From Oncomelania hupensis (taxonomy: Eukaryota > Mollusca > Gastropoda > Littorinimorpha > Pomatiopsidae), in NCBI GenBank assembly GCA_036898135.1, contig CM072512.1, positions 8,801,484 to 8,865,483 of the forward strand: a stretch of 64,000 nt of DNA, written 5' to 3'. The notes beneath the pieces were generated by a model, which was not told the DNA's origin, did no database searches, and saw only the letters and a list, made by a program, of their open reading frames with translations. Made by a program: the position numbers and the translations under genes. Shown piece by piece: positions 55,308 to 64,000 of the stretch; positions within the stretch are counted from its first letter, which is position 1, and each line of letters opens with the position of its first letter.

Positions 55308-57375
55308 CTATCCTATCCTATACTATCCCGTAACTCGGAGGTCGTAGGGGCACCACAGATTTTAGTTTAACCAGCGTATCCCCTATGCTGACTGTGCCTT
55401 CATGATCTGCAAGGGCACTGTGGTCTAATGGTAGTGCTTCGGCTTGCGGATCGGATGGTTCCGGGTTCGAGCCCTGGCCGGGCCATTGTGTTGTGTCCCT
55501 GGGAAAGACACTTTACTCCTGTTTTCATACTCCTTCGGATGAGAGTATAAACCGAGGTCTAGTCTGTGTCGCATGCACTCCATCATAACGGACTTTAAAG
55601 ATCCTGACGCTCATGTCCTAGACGGGTGAGTGCCGGTGACAAGAACACACCCAGCATGCACTTAGGTCCTTCTCCCCCATCCCTGGCTGCCCAGAATTGT
55701 GCTCAGTTGTCCGGGCGTCAGACCATGCGCCCAAAGGCTGCGGGTGGGCGTCTCGGGCGGCTTGAGTTAGATCCTGTATCGGCCAGCGCCTTGAGCAGCT
55801 CTTGAGCTGGAAAAGCGCTATATAAGAACGATTAAATAAAATCTGACAGTATGCGCTCTAGGAAGATGTTGAAGATTGTTGGAGAAAGTAGGCATCCCTG
55901 ACGCACACCGATTGTTGTTCTGAACCAGTTTCCGATGGCGCTGTTGTGGAGGACAGCACTGGTAGCCTTACAATACAGGCTTTTAATGACTTCAATAATT
56001 TTAGGGTTGATGTTGTACACTCTCGTGGTTGTCCACAGAGCTGCATGCCAGACTCGTCAAACGCCTTTTTGAAGTCTACGATTACATGATATAGATGTTG
56101 GTGCTGTAGGTATTTCTCGCAGATTAGTCTGAGGTTGAAAATCTGTTCAGTGGTACTCCCCCTGCCCTGAATCTTGCTTGCTCTTCAGCTATGATTTGGT
56201 AAGCTTGGGGTTTCAACCTGTTGAGTATTATTTTTAGGAGGACCTTGCTGGGATGGCTGATGAGGCTGATGGTGCGGTAATTTTCACATTCCTGAAGGTT
56301 ACCTTTTTTGGGAAAAGTGATGACAAACGACTGGGCCCATGGTGTAGGCCACTCCCCACTCTGCCAGATCTTGTTACAGATACTGGTTCCCTTTCTTCAG
56401 CGATTGCACTGCTGCCTCAACTTCTTCTCGGAGGATTGGGAGGATTTCTTCTTCTCTGTTCTCTGGACATGCTAGAACTGATGGGTCTCCGTTTGGTGTG
56501 GTTGTAAAGGTCAGAGCAGTACTCTGTCCATCTGTACAAGACTTCTTGTTCTTCTGTAAGGCATACGCCAGACTTGCTTTGGATCGTGGAGACCTTGGGC
56601 TGTTTAACACTTGTCAGCCGCTTCACAATCTGGTAAGCCTTCTTGCTGTTGTTCTTGTTCAGACTGTTCTCTATTTCCTGGCACTGATCTTCTATCCAGT
56701 TCTCCTTTGCTGTGCGCATGCCTTTTCGGATGTCATTGTTGATTTTTCGGTAGGCATCAGCTCCCTGTGAGGTGTTCTTTTTCTTTTTCATCTCTCTTCT
56801 TTTATCACACAGGTCCAAAAGTTCAGGTGTGATCCACAGCTTCTTCTTTGGCTGGTGCTTTCCAAGGATCTTCGTGGCGGCATCTGTCACAGCTAAGTTG
56901 AAGGTGGTGGTCATGGTGTTGACATCTACTTCACCAGCTCCCAAACTGAGCAGTGGTGCAAAATTTCCCTCCAATTGTGGCCTGAAATACTTCTGCCACC
57001 TCCGGGTCTTGCAGTTTGTCCAGGTCGAACTTCAGTCTAGTGCACTTTGCTGTGTTTACTCTCTTCAAGTGAAGCCGGAAAGACATCATCACGAGATCGT
57101 GGTCACTTCCGATGTCTGCTCCTGGAAAAGTGCGTGTTCTGCCAATGTTGATGCTTGATCTGAAGCGTTTTTTGACCATGATGTAGTCGATCTGGTTGTG
57201 ATGCTCCCCGCCGGGACTGTGCCATGTCCATCGTCTGGATTTTTTGTGGAGTCCAAGCGTGTTTGCCAGTATCAAATTGTTGTATCTGGCAAACTCCAAC
57301 AGTCTCAGACCCCTGTCATTTGTCTCGTTGTTGCAGTGGGGTCCACATTAATAGCTAGAGCACCATTTTCAGATC
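55308..57375 (-). pseudogene. RTE-like LINE, endonuclease-reverse transcriptase body with internal deletion
   Basis: Most complete upstream part of the family. On minus: end of an AP-type endonuclease (57299-56931: HHNQIDYIMVKKRF, then ADIGSDHDLVMM with the conserved SDH), linker (56974-56417), reverse transcriptase fingers and palm in broken frames (YRTISLISHPSKVLL-like, VIVDFKKAFD = motif A, GVRQGCLLSPTIFN = motif B), then SDHEGTVSIG joined directly to the family's last ~75 bp and a (GGATA)n tail at 55308-55330. The FADD box and C-terminal domain are deleted at about 55385. Multiple stops. SINE-1 interrupts it at 55411-55840. Function would be target nicking and reverse transcription; this copy cannot do either. 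Confidence 0.88.
55411..55840 (+). mobile_element. SINE-1, full length, inserted in the RTE-like body
   Basis: Head 'gtggtctaatggtagtgctt' with B-box 'cgggttcgagccctg'; complete body; tail 'aaagcgctatataagaacga' then AAATAAA. ATCTG on both sides (55405-55409 and 55841-55845) is a likely short target duplication. Confidence 0.92.
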
Positions 57376-57463
57376 TGCATCTACTCCATTTCCCAAATTG
57401 TTAGCTGTAAATCTGAGTAAGCATAATTATTTTAATAAGTTCTATTATTCCTTTTTTCCCCAG

Positions 57464-57599
57464 AACATCCTGTTATGCCTCGAGTTTATCCGGTTGCGGA
57501 GAAGTCGCTGTAGTCCGACGCCGCCCCAGGAGGCGTTTGGAAGGAAGACGTCCCACTCCATCACCATAACATCTTCATCGCCTTCATTGTACTCATCAG
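57464..57599 (+). CDS. Candidate alternative exon (frame conflict)
   Basis: An excellent acceptor (ctattattccttttttccccag) and a good donor (CATCAG/GTGACA) bound 136 bases. In the phase left by the exon at 54541 it reads TSCYASSLSGCGEVAVVRRR and then an Arg-rich stretch, but meets a TAA before its donor; only the phase-0 frame is open throughout (NILLCLEFIRLRRSRC start). Inclusion would also put the next exon out of frame. It may be an alternative or poison exon, an exon with a sequence error, or a false call. Confidence 0.3.
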
Positions 57600-57664
57600 G
57601 TGACAGCTGGTGTGTGTCAGTACTTATTGAATTTTATAATTTTTACCACCTGTTTGAGTGATGT

Positions 57665-57792
57665 ATGTGTATTTGGTGTGTGAGAGGTAAATGAGACAGG
57701 TGAGCGTGTATGTTGGTATAGATCGCCGCGCTTTGAGCCTTGGGGAAAGGCGCGTACATAGCATCCTGTATTATTATTTATTATTATTTACT
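57665..57792 (+). mobile_element. Repeat B fragment, plus orientation
   Basis: 'atagatcgccgcgctttgag', 'ggaaaggcgcgtacatagca' and 'tcctgtattatta' are the reverse complement of the other repeat B copies, with an ATT tail at the 3' end. This fixes the sense orientation of the family. Confidence 0.7.
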
Positions 57793-58249
57793 GAGTAGCT
57801 AGTAAGCATAAGAGTTTCTATAACTATTTTATAACTTGGTTGCTAGTAGCTAGTGTGTCGAAGTGGTTAGTGGGAAAAAATGCTGTCCCACTTCCTCCGG
57901 GCTTTTGTGCCCTTTTTTCCCCAACCTCTACCCCCTAAACTTTAAATGTGTTTTGCTTGTTTCTTTTACACATTAAAGAGGGTGAGTAGTACATTCATGT
58001 CCAAGAAAATAAAAGTCCAGAATATAATATTTCATTGATGAATCAGTAGACAGTATTGTCAGTCAATCCCTTTTTGTTGTTGAGCCAGTTCAAGCCTCTA
58101 CTCTTTTCAACTTCCATTCCCTTCTCCCACCACAGGCCCACCACCCCACCCTTTGACCATCCTCATACCTTGCTTTGAAAATGTTCTTATGCCGATGTAT
58201 TTGTTCTGTTGTTTAAACCCTGTGTTCTGATGCTGCTACTTGTTCGCAG

Positions 58250-58577
58250 GAGGGCTGAAGAGCAGCATGAGGATTCTAAAGACTCTAATTCATCGGAAGG
58301 TTCAGTCACGAAACAAGCTAGAAAAAGGCGTCAAAGCCAGCAGACCGAAATGCATACAACATACCCATCATCAGCTTTGTTGCTGCCATCAGTGCTACCC
58401 CGTTCTCCAGGGTGTGAACCAAGTGCCATGAATCGTTTAGATATAGAATATATATTCAAATTTGTTTGCAAATCCATTCAAAGTGGGGTCCTAAATAGTA
58501 AAAGAATTGCATGTTTAAATGTTGTCTGTCTGTCTGCCTTCCATCTGTGCAAAACTTTAAAGTGGCTAATTACATGA
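58250..58577 (+). CDS. Candidate exon of a host gene, possibly last
   Basis: Acceptor 'tgctgctacttgttcgcag'; with the two bases from the exon at 54541 the frame reads RAEEQHEDSKDSNSSEGSVT, then KQARKRRQSQQTEMHT and so on to a stop at 58575-58577. The acidic/Ser-rich stretch followed by a KQARKRR basic cluster (possible nuclear signal) looks like a disordered region of a nuclear protein. If terminal, the protein would be about 130 residues; alternatively the exon ends earlier, for example at CTCCAGG/GTGTGA near 58411. AATAAAATC at 58808 could serve polyadenylation. Family not recognised. Confidence 0.4.
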
Positions 58578-60014
58578 GACCTCGAAAATTATCAGTGATT
58601 GAATGACTACACTTCAAGGTCAAGGTCACAGGTTCAACTAATGTTAGTCAAGCTATGTCAATTTTACACAAAATTTCTTGTTAATCCTAAGTTATTAGTA
58701 TTAACTAAACGTCAGATTGTTTGATGCATGATAGGTATCAATGAGACGCACATGCATATTTTGTCAACCTTGCTCCAAGGTAAAGGTCATTGGAGATGTC
58801 CAAAATAATAAAATCTGTTGCTGTAGTTTATTTTATCGTACATGAGTGCATTTATAGCTGGAGGTCAAGGTCAAGAGCATCGAAATATCAAAGCTTGTAT
58901 TACTTTGCATTTTAAACCCACCGTTTCAATCATTTAACTTTTTTTTCTGGCATCTCGTTTTTGTGTTATTTATTGGGAGTTCCATAAGGAGCATGTGAGT
59001 CATATGGACTTGCCTTTCCAGTGATTGATGGTGTTCATCATGTTCAAAGCTTTTTGAGGTGCTACTTGTCATTAAGTAATGGAAATTTACTGCTCTGTAT
59101 TGTGTAGACTAGTTTTTAGGCCAGTTTTGTTATGTAGTAGATTTCTGTCTTAAACTTAAGAGAAAGTGGTGGATTAATCTGGCAAAGTACCAAATTATAT
59201 TTCTTTGCCAAGTTAATACATATGTTATTCTCGGGGTTCTTGTTAATCAAAAAGCAATGTCAAGACTAATGACTATATAATAATATTCTGCTCTTCACAT
59301 GGTTTTATGCAACCTTTGAGGTACTGGAAAAAAAACTAATTATAAGTGGTTGCACTCAATTGATCCTTATTCAGAATATATTAACGTAACGGGAAACCAT
59401 AAACAATTTATGTAAAACCTAACTAAATGAAGTTGATAAAAAAAGTAATAATAATATATACAAATTATGCTCTACTAGACACTTTCAAAATAAAAATGTT
59501 AACAAATTATGTCTGTGTTATGTTGTTCATATGTTTGTTTTACATTACCAGTTCTCTGCTTTTTTATTTTTCCATTCCTATTCTTTTCCAATGAAGATTT
59601 GTATACTTTTCCACCCTTCTCATTCTTTCTTTTCCTCTGGAGATTTTATGCTTTTTCTCCACGCTTTTCCTCATTCTTCTTCTTTCTATTAATTCTTCTT
59701 CATACTCCTCATACTTTTTCTTCTTTCGCCTTCTTGCCTTTTCTTCAATGATTTGATTTAAATCTGGAAGTAAAGTAATAAATTGAACATGAAAAAATTA
59801 TCCACAGTTAGCATTTGAGAACGACAAGATATCTTTTTTTTGCAGATCTTCCAGTCTGGATTCAAATAAAAAAAAAACTTTAAAACCATACAATACAAAG
59901 TAAATGTAAGCAAAGTAAATATGACAAGAATGTTTGCTTAATGCCGAATTTTTCTTTTCGATTTTTACTGACACCAGCTAATAATTTTTTTTGGGGGGGG
60001 GGCTATGGGGAGAA
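58578..60014. other. No recognised gene; low-repeat AT-rich sequence
   Basis: Contains no recognised mobile element, unlike most of the window, consistent with the surroundings of a host gene. A pyrimidine-rich tract lies at 59515-59750. Confidence 0.4.
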
Positions 60015-60111
60015 AAAGAGGGTCACGCACTGACCTATCCAGAGGTACACTGTAACAACCTCAGACCTTTCGGTTCTCAGTTCAATGCTTTAACCACTGA
60101 GCTACCGCCCA
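60015..60111 (-). mobile_element. tRNA-like SINE head
   Basis: On minus 'gggcggtagctcagtggtta' and 'aagcattgaactgagaaccg' form an A-box region, and 'tctgaggttgttacagtg' a degenerate B-box. No body or tail follows. Not a functional tRNA. Confidence 0.6.
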
Positions 60112-60774
60112 GTTCTTAAAGTAAATGGCAAAAGTATATCCTTCAATAACAGCTCTAATTCTATAGAGTAGCCTATATACCAACTGAAAATATTGTAATT
60201 GAAATTATAAAAACAAAATCAGAGGAAATTCTGAGCAATAGTAAAAGTTGTTTCATTAGTTGAATTAAACTAAAAGTGTCAGTGTACTGCACACACGTAC
60301 TGAAAATCTTGCAAATGCAACCTTGGCCATTTATACGTTTTGGTTGTGTCCGTGTGTGTGATAAACCCAGTTTTTCCACAGAAACCCAGATGTCCAATAT
60401 GCATGTGTAAAAACCCACTGGTATCAAATGAACCCACTATTTCATAGCGCAATTTCTCCTTTTGTTTTTGTCAAAATTGAAAACGGTTGTGACAGATAAC
60501 CTTACAAGAGGCTATTGTATCCGTTGAGTGAATAGGAATGGTCTGTAATGAAGGGAAAGGATGGAACCCAGTTTGCCTTGTTTTGAACATAAACCCACTA
60601 TTATAGTTTTGAACGTATATGTGTGGGTGTGTGTGTGTGTGTGTGGGTGTGTGTGAATGTGGGTGTGTGTGTGTGTACGTGTCTGTAATCTAGCACTATT
60701 ACTTGTTTGATTATTTAGTATATTTGTATGTTTTTCCTTCAGGTTAGGATCATTGGCGACTTTTAGGTCCCATT
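60112..60774. other. GT-rich tract, no recognised gene
   Basis: GT microsatellite at 60618-60682; otherwise nothing. Confidence 0.4.
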
Positions 60775-60850
60775 CTAACCGTTGTATTGCGAGTATAAAA
60801 CAGCTCTTTTGAGCTGTAAGTGCGCTATTTAATGGTAATGTATTTTTACC
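60775..60850 (+). mobile_element. L2-like SINE tail
   Basis: 'cagctcttttgagctgtaag' and 'tgcgctatttaatggtaat' match the shared tail; ATT-type triplets follow. Confidence 0.6.
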
Positions 60851-61071
60851 ATTATTACTATTAATATTACTAATAATATTATAGTATGATGACTAGGTTG
60901 TATGGAATTTCAAACTGCTGGACATTTGAGTCATGTAGGCAAAAGAGTGACGGCGTTCTTTAGGATTCCATAGATTTTATTGTATTATTTTATTTCATTG
61001 AACTTTCCCAGATCAAGGGCTTCTAAAGGCGCTGGTCTGAACACGATCTTACACAAGCTAACCGAGAAGCC

Positions 61072-63171
61072 TGTGACGGTGGGTCTATTGTTGCTGGGCT
61101 CTGCACAATGGAATGCTATCACCCACTCATCTTTCGTCTGCGGGGATTGGCTAGTATAATCACCCTGTGACTAATCTTAATACATTTATATGTTTAGCTC
61201 GGTCTGTATGCAGATAGGGTTATGGATATAGGGAGAAAATGGTAAAAGATACTGTTACACTCGATTCGATGTTGGTGTTTTTCTTTATCAGTATTTGATT
61301 CAGCCCCGATGCTGAAGTCCTGATAAGGTGTAACTCAGATTCGTTTATCCACGCAGCCTGCTCAATCAGCATACAAGTCACAGAGTCGACGTATGAAGTT
61401 TTCCACTTTTATTCAGCACACATCAACAACTGCATACAATCGCTTTTCCACTCTCCTTTTTACTTTCAACACACACTATCAACAACTACTTCCAAAACAG
61501 CGTGGCACATGAATATATAACCTCTCTCTCTCTCTCTCTTCCGAACAATTTAGAACACGGTAGACTAGAATGACGCACTACAGCCAATTAAATAAAAGAT
61601 CGTCATCGCTGACTTACGTCATACATATTTCTTCTCCTTCCGGGAATGTTCTCATACTTCGATATTTATCGGGAAGTTTCCATCGATAGTAAATAGGAGA
61701 GTCTAGAGAATTCTCCAATAATATCGACTAACGAAAATTATCAACGTTATACAAAGCTTCTTCTAACAACAATGCAAACTCAAATCAAAGGTAAATGCAT
61801 TCTATCATTGAATACTTTGCAAAACGAAACGATTAGATCTATCGTGCGCGTTTCAGACATACTACCATTCGCGTTTCAACGTAACAGATACACTGACACA
61901 CTAGCTCTCACACAGCTATGAAACATAGGCAGGTAGTCCAGCCACTTGTTAACAGTAAATATCACACATTTATTTCCTCTACTCTATAAATAATTATCTA
62001 AACACTCTATTCACTTAAATGTCCAAATTCACTTCGAATAGTTCGTTCCTTGATGGGTCTATGCTGCTACTGTTCTTGATATTTGCTACTGTCTCATCAA
62101 TGGGCTATTTGTTCTGGTTGGCCTAATGTTGATTTCAGGAGAGTGGACTACCGCACAGTCCTTCTAGATCAGTGTTAGTGCGTTTCTTCTTGCACTTAGC
62201 TGATTCGTTGAGGTGTGGCGATGGTGTCTCCTCCTTGGTTGTTGACTATTGGCCTATCGGAGCTCAGTGTTCGATGTTCCCCTGCAGGCCGAATGTCAGG
62301 GTTGACTCCTAGTGGTCTATTTCCTGCATCAGACCAACAAGCCTGCTCGTCTGCAAAACATAAGACGAGTTTCTGCAACCGCTTGTATACTAAGGGTGTG
62401 CAGAGCATCTCACTGATGACAGAAACAGCCCTCAGTGATCGCTCCACTTATACAATACAAGGGACGATCATTCTTCTAAGTCCGTGGTCCACTGGAATCT
62501 CCAACATAATTCCTATACTTATACATACATCATGGTTAAACTAACCACATGGAGAAGTAATGAACAATATACACATTCTCCGGTACAGCCACTGGTCTGC
62601 AATACTACACATAGGAGAAACAACAGTTGGACAGTATGGGCTACCTCGTGGTCTCGCAAACCGGTCGCGGATCAGCCACGTAGTCACGCTAAGTTTTACA
62701 AACATTCACAATGATAAAACATGGCAAGACTTCACAAGCATAATACAGCAATAATATCAATAAACGCGATGAAACAAAAGCTTGATCATTTACTTTTTTG
62801 AAAATGTCAGGCCGTGGCTATACTGCGATGAATGAATTTCACCCGTCATCTGCTTAGTCTACTGCTGTAGAGATCTTTCAGAGCGTTGCTCCTTCTCGTG
62901 TGAGAGTCAGACACAGAATGACTACCTAAACCCTGTGGTCAGCCTAAGCCCACGAAAACTTGTGATACCTGAGCGCCTCCTAGCGGGGGTGGTTATACAT
63001 CTGCACGATGAGGTCACTGTCTACCTTAGCGAGAGTTAGTTTACACATGCTTCGCACACAACTGACTTTTGTCGTCTTCTAGGCAGCAACTTTAATTTAC
63101 AAAGGCTACAGCCGGCTGAACTATTTAAGGCGTGAAGCCGTAGTTCAGGGTCTAAATAGCCTATTGTGACA
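61072..63171. mobile_element. LTR-C copy 3, solo LTR
   Basis: TGTGACGGTGGGTCTATTGT at the left end and CTATTGTGACA at the right, flanked by the perfect 5-bp duplication AAGCC (61067-61071 and 63172-63176). Length without LTR-D is about 1.46 kb, matching LTR-C copy 1. Diverged from copy 1 in the last ~200 bp. Confidence 0.88.
61253..61886 (-). mobile_element. LTR-D copy 2, solo LTR nested in LTR-C
   Basis: Reverse complement of LTR-D copy 1 (13182-13794): TGTTACACTCGATT at the left and CAACGTAACA at the right, flanked by the perfect 5-bp duplication GATAC (61248-61252 and 61887-61891). On minus the TATA-like word (GGTTATATATTC) and AATAAA occupy the same relative places as in copy 1. Confidence 0.92.
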
Positions 63172-63236
63172 AAGCCCACTTGCTGCGTTCGGCGCATCGA
63201 TTATCTCCCCAGGCAACTGGGCATGGAATCCTGATT

Positions 63237-63300
63237 TCGACTAGCGCCGCAAGCAACTCTTTGAGCTGGTTCATGTGCTTTAGTAAAAAATAAACTAAAA
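63237..63300 (+). mobile_element. SINE tail fragment
   Basis: 'gactagcgccgcaagcaact', 'ctttgagctggttcatgtgc' and 'tttagtaaaaaataaa' resemble a diverged SINE-1 3' end in plus orientation, head-to-tail against the split copy. Confidence 0.5.
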
Positions 63301-63930
63301 TACCAGCAGTTCGGATTAATTTTTTTTTAAAATAGGAATGTTGTAGCATAAAAAGTTTATTTATTTTGAAGGCAGTGTGTTAATATTGTTTGTTCTCTGT
63401 TCTTTGGAATTCTGTCGTGCCATGCCTGTGGGTCACTTGCATAATTCATTATCCAGCAACTCAAACACGTGACGTTGGTGAGGTCAGCGAAGGGGTGCGA
63501 GTAGAGAAAACGTGTGTGTGTGCGTGTTTGTGTGTGTGTGTGTTTGTGTGAGTGTGTTGTGTTGTGTTGTGTTGTGTTGTGTGCATGTGACTATGTGATG
63601 TGCGCCCGTACTTGTGCCTGTGCTTGTGAAAGAGATCAAACAAATGTGTGTGCTGTGGAGTTTGTGTACGTCTGCTTGTTTGAATATTTGTGTGTTTTGT
63701 GTTAATTTGTGTACTTGCGGAGTGTGGTGTGTGTGCGTGTGTGTGTGCGCGTGCATATTCGTCAGTAGACGAACTTCACTTTCAAAACATTATTTGTTTT
63801 TGACTGCTTCTGGATATCCTGGGTTCTTTACGATTCATTAGAAAAAAGAAAAAGTAAATACATAAACAAACAAGCACATAAATAAATTAATAAACAAATA
63901 CACATAAATAATCACGTGATGCATTTTAAA

Positions 63931-63936
<6 letters not shown>
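63301..63936. other. GT-rich microsatellites, no recognised gene
   Basis: GT tracts at 63508-63550 and 63725-63752, GTGTT repeats at 63555-63582, and AAATA-type repeats from 63840. No coding region supportable. Confidence 0.5.

Positions 63937-64000
<64 letters not shown>
63937..64000. repeat. (AT)n microsatellite at window edge
   Basis: AT units run off the end of the window. Confidence 0.95.

Larger units (their letters stand above)
61000..63236 (-). mobile_element. SINE-1-like copy split by nested LTRs
   Basis: Left part 61005-61071 ('agatcaagggcttctaaagg', 'cgctggtctgaacacgatct', 'tacacaagctaaccgag') continues at 63172 as 'aagcccacttgctgcgttc', 'ggcgcatcgattatctcc', 'ccaggcaactgggcatggaa', the expected order of the SINE-1 3' half in reverse. 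The gap is exactly LTR-C copy 3 plus one target duplication. Confidence 0.75.

Overview
The window is eukaryotic, intron-bearing and dominated by repeats. Long triplet and dinucleotide arrays, tRNA-derived SINEs, fragments of several non-LTR retrotransposons and isolated LTRs fill most of it, and no contiguous bacterial-style gene is present. The repeat repertoire (SINEs with an L2-like tail, an RTE-like LINE of the kind annotated as 'craniofacial development protein 2-like', very long ATC/ATT/GAA arrays) fits a marine lophotrochozoan, most likely a mollusc. That assignment rests on recalled families, not on a search.

Layout. 1-9.5 kb: decayed LINE C-termini, SINE-1 pieces, ATC arrays around a fold-back element, a 22-bp minisatellite and an old degenerate satellite. 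9.5-13.8 kb: a 62-bp repeat, an (AT)n palindrome, SINE-2, a LINE zinc-knuckle C-terminus and a solo LTR (LTR-D) with a perfect 5-bp target duplication. 15.3-18 kb: two phase-compatible candidate exons with a faint likeness to the ATPase region of herpes-type terminases. 18-31 kb: many 3' ends of an RTE-like LINE with a (GGATA)n tail, a ~570-bp A-element, and a 753-bp segment duplicated exactly on either side of one A-element. 32-41 kb: opposed GAA/TTC arrays, a 33-bp minisatellite split by an internally deleted RTE-like copy, and more nested A-elements. 41-49 kb: repeats and low-complexity DNA. 49-52 kb: an LTR-C copy carrying a SINE, an A-element and a second LTR-C. 53.5-58.6 kb: the best candidate for a host gene, with three or four exons and introns holding SINE-1 and an RTE-like body. 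61-63.2 kb: SINE interrupted by LTR-C interrupted by LTR-D.

The elements are related as host and parasite copies more than as a pathway. The RTE-like LINE carries endonuclease and reverse transcriptase motifs but every copy here is broken. The A-element and the E-element encode no reverse transcriptase, yet have short tandem tails and 10-13 bp target duplications, so they were presumably moved by a LINE in trans. Several SINEs with different heads share one tail type. Target duplications read directly from the sequence give a relative order for many insertions.
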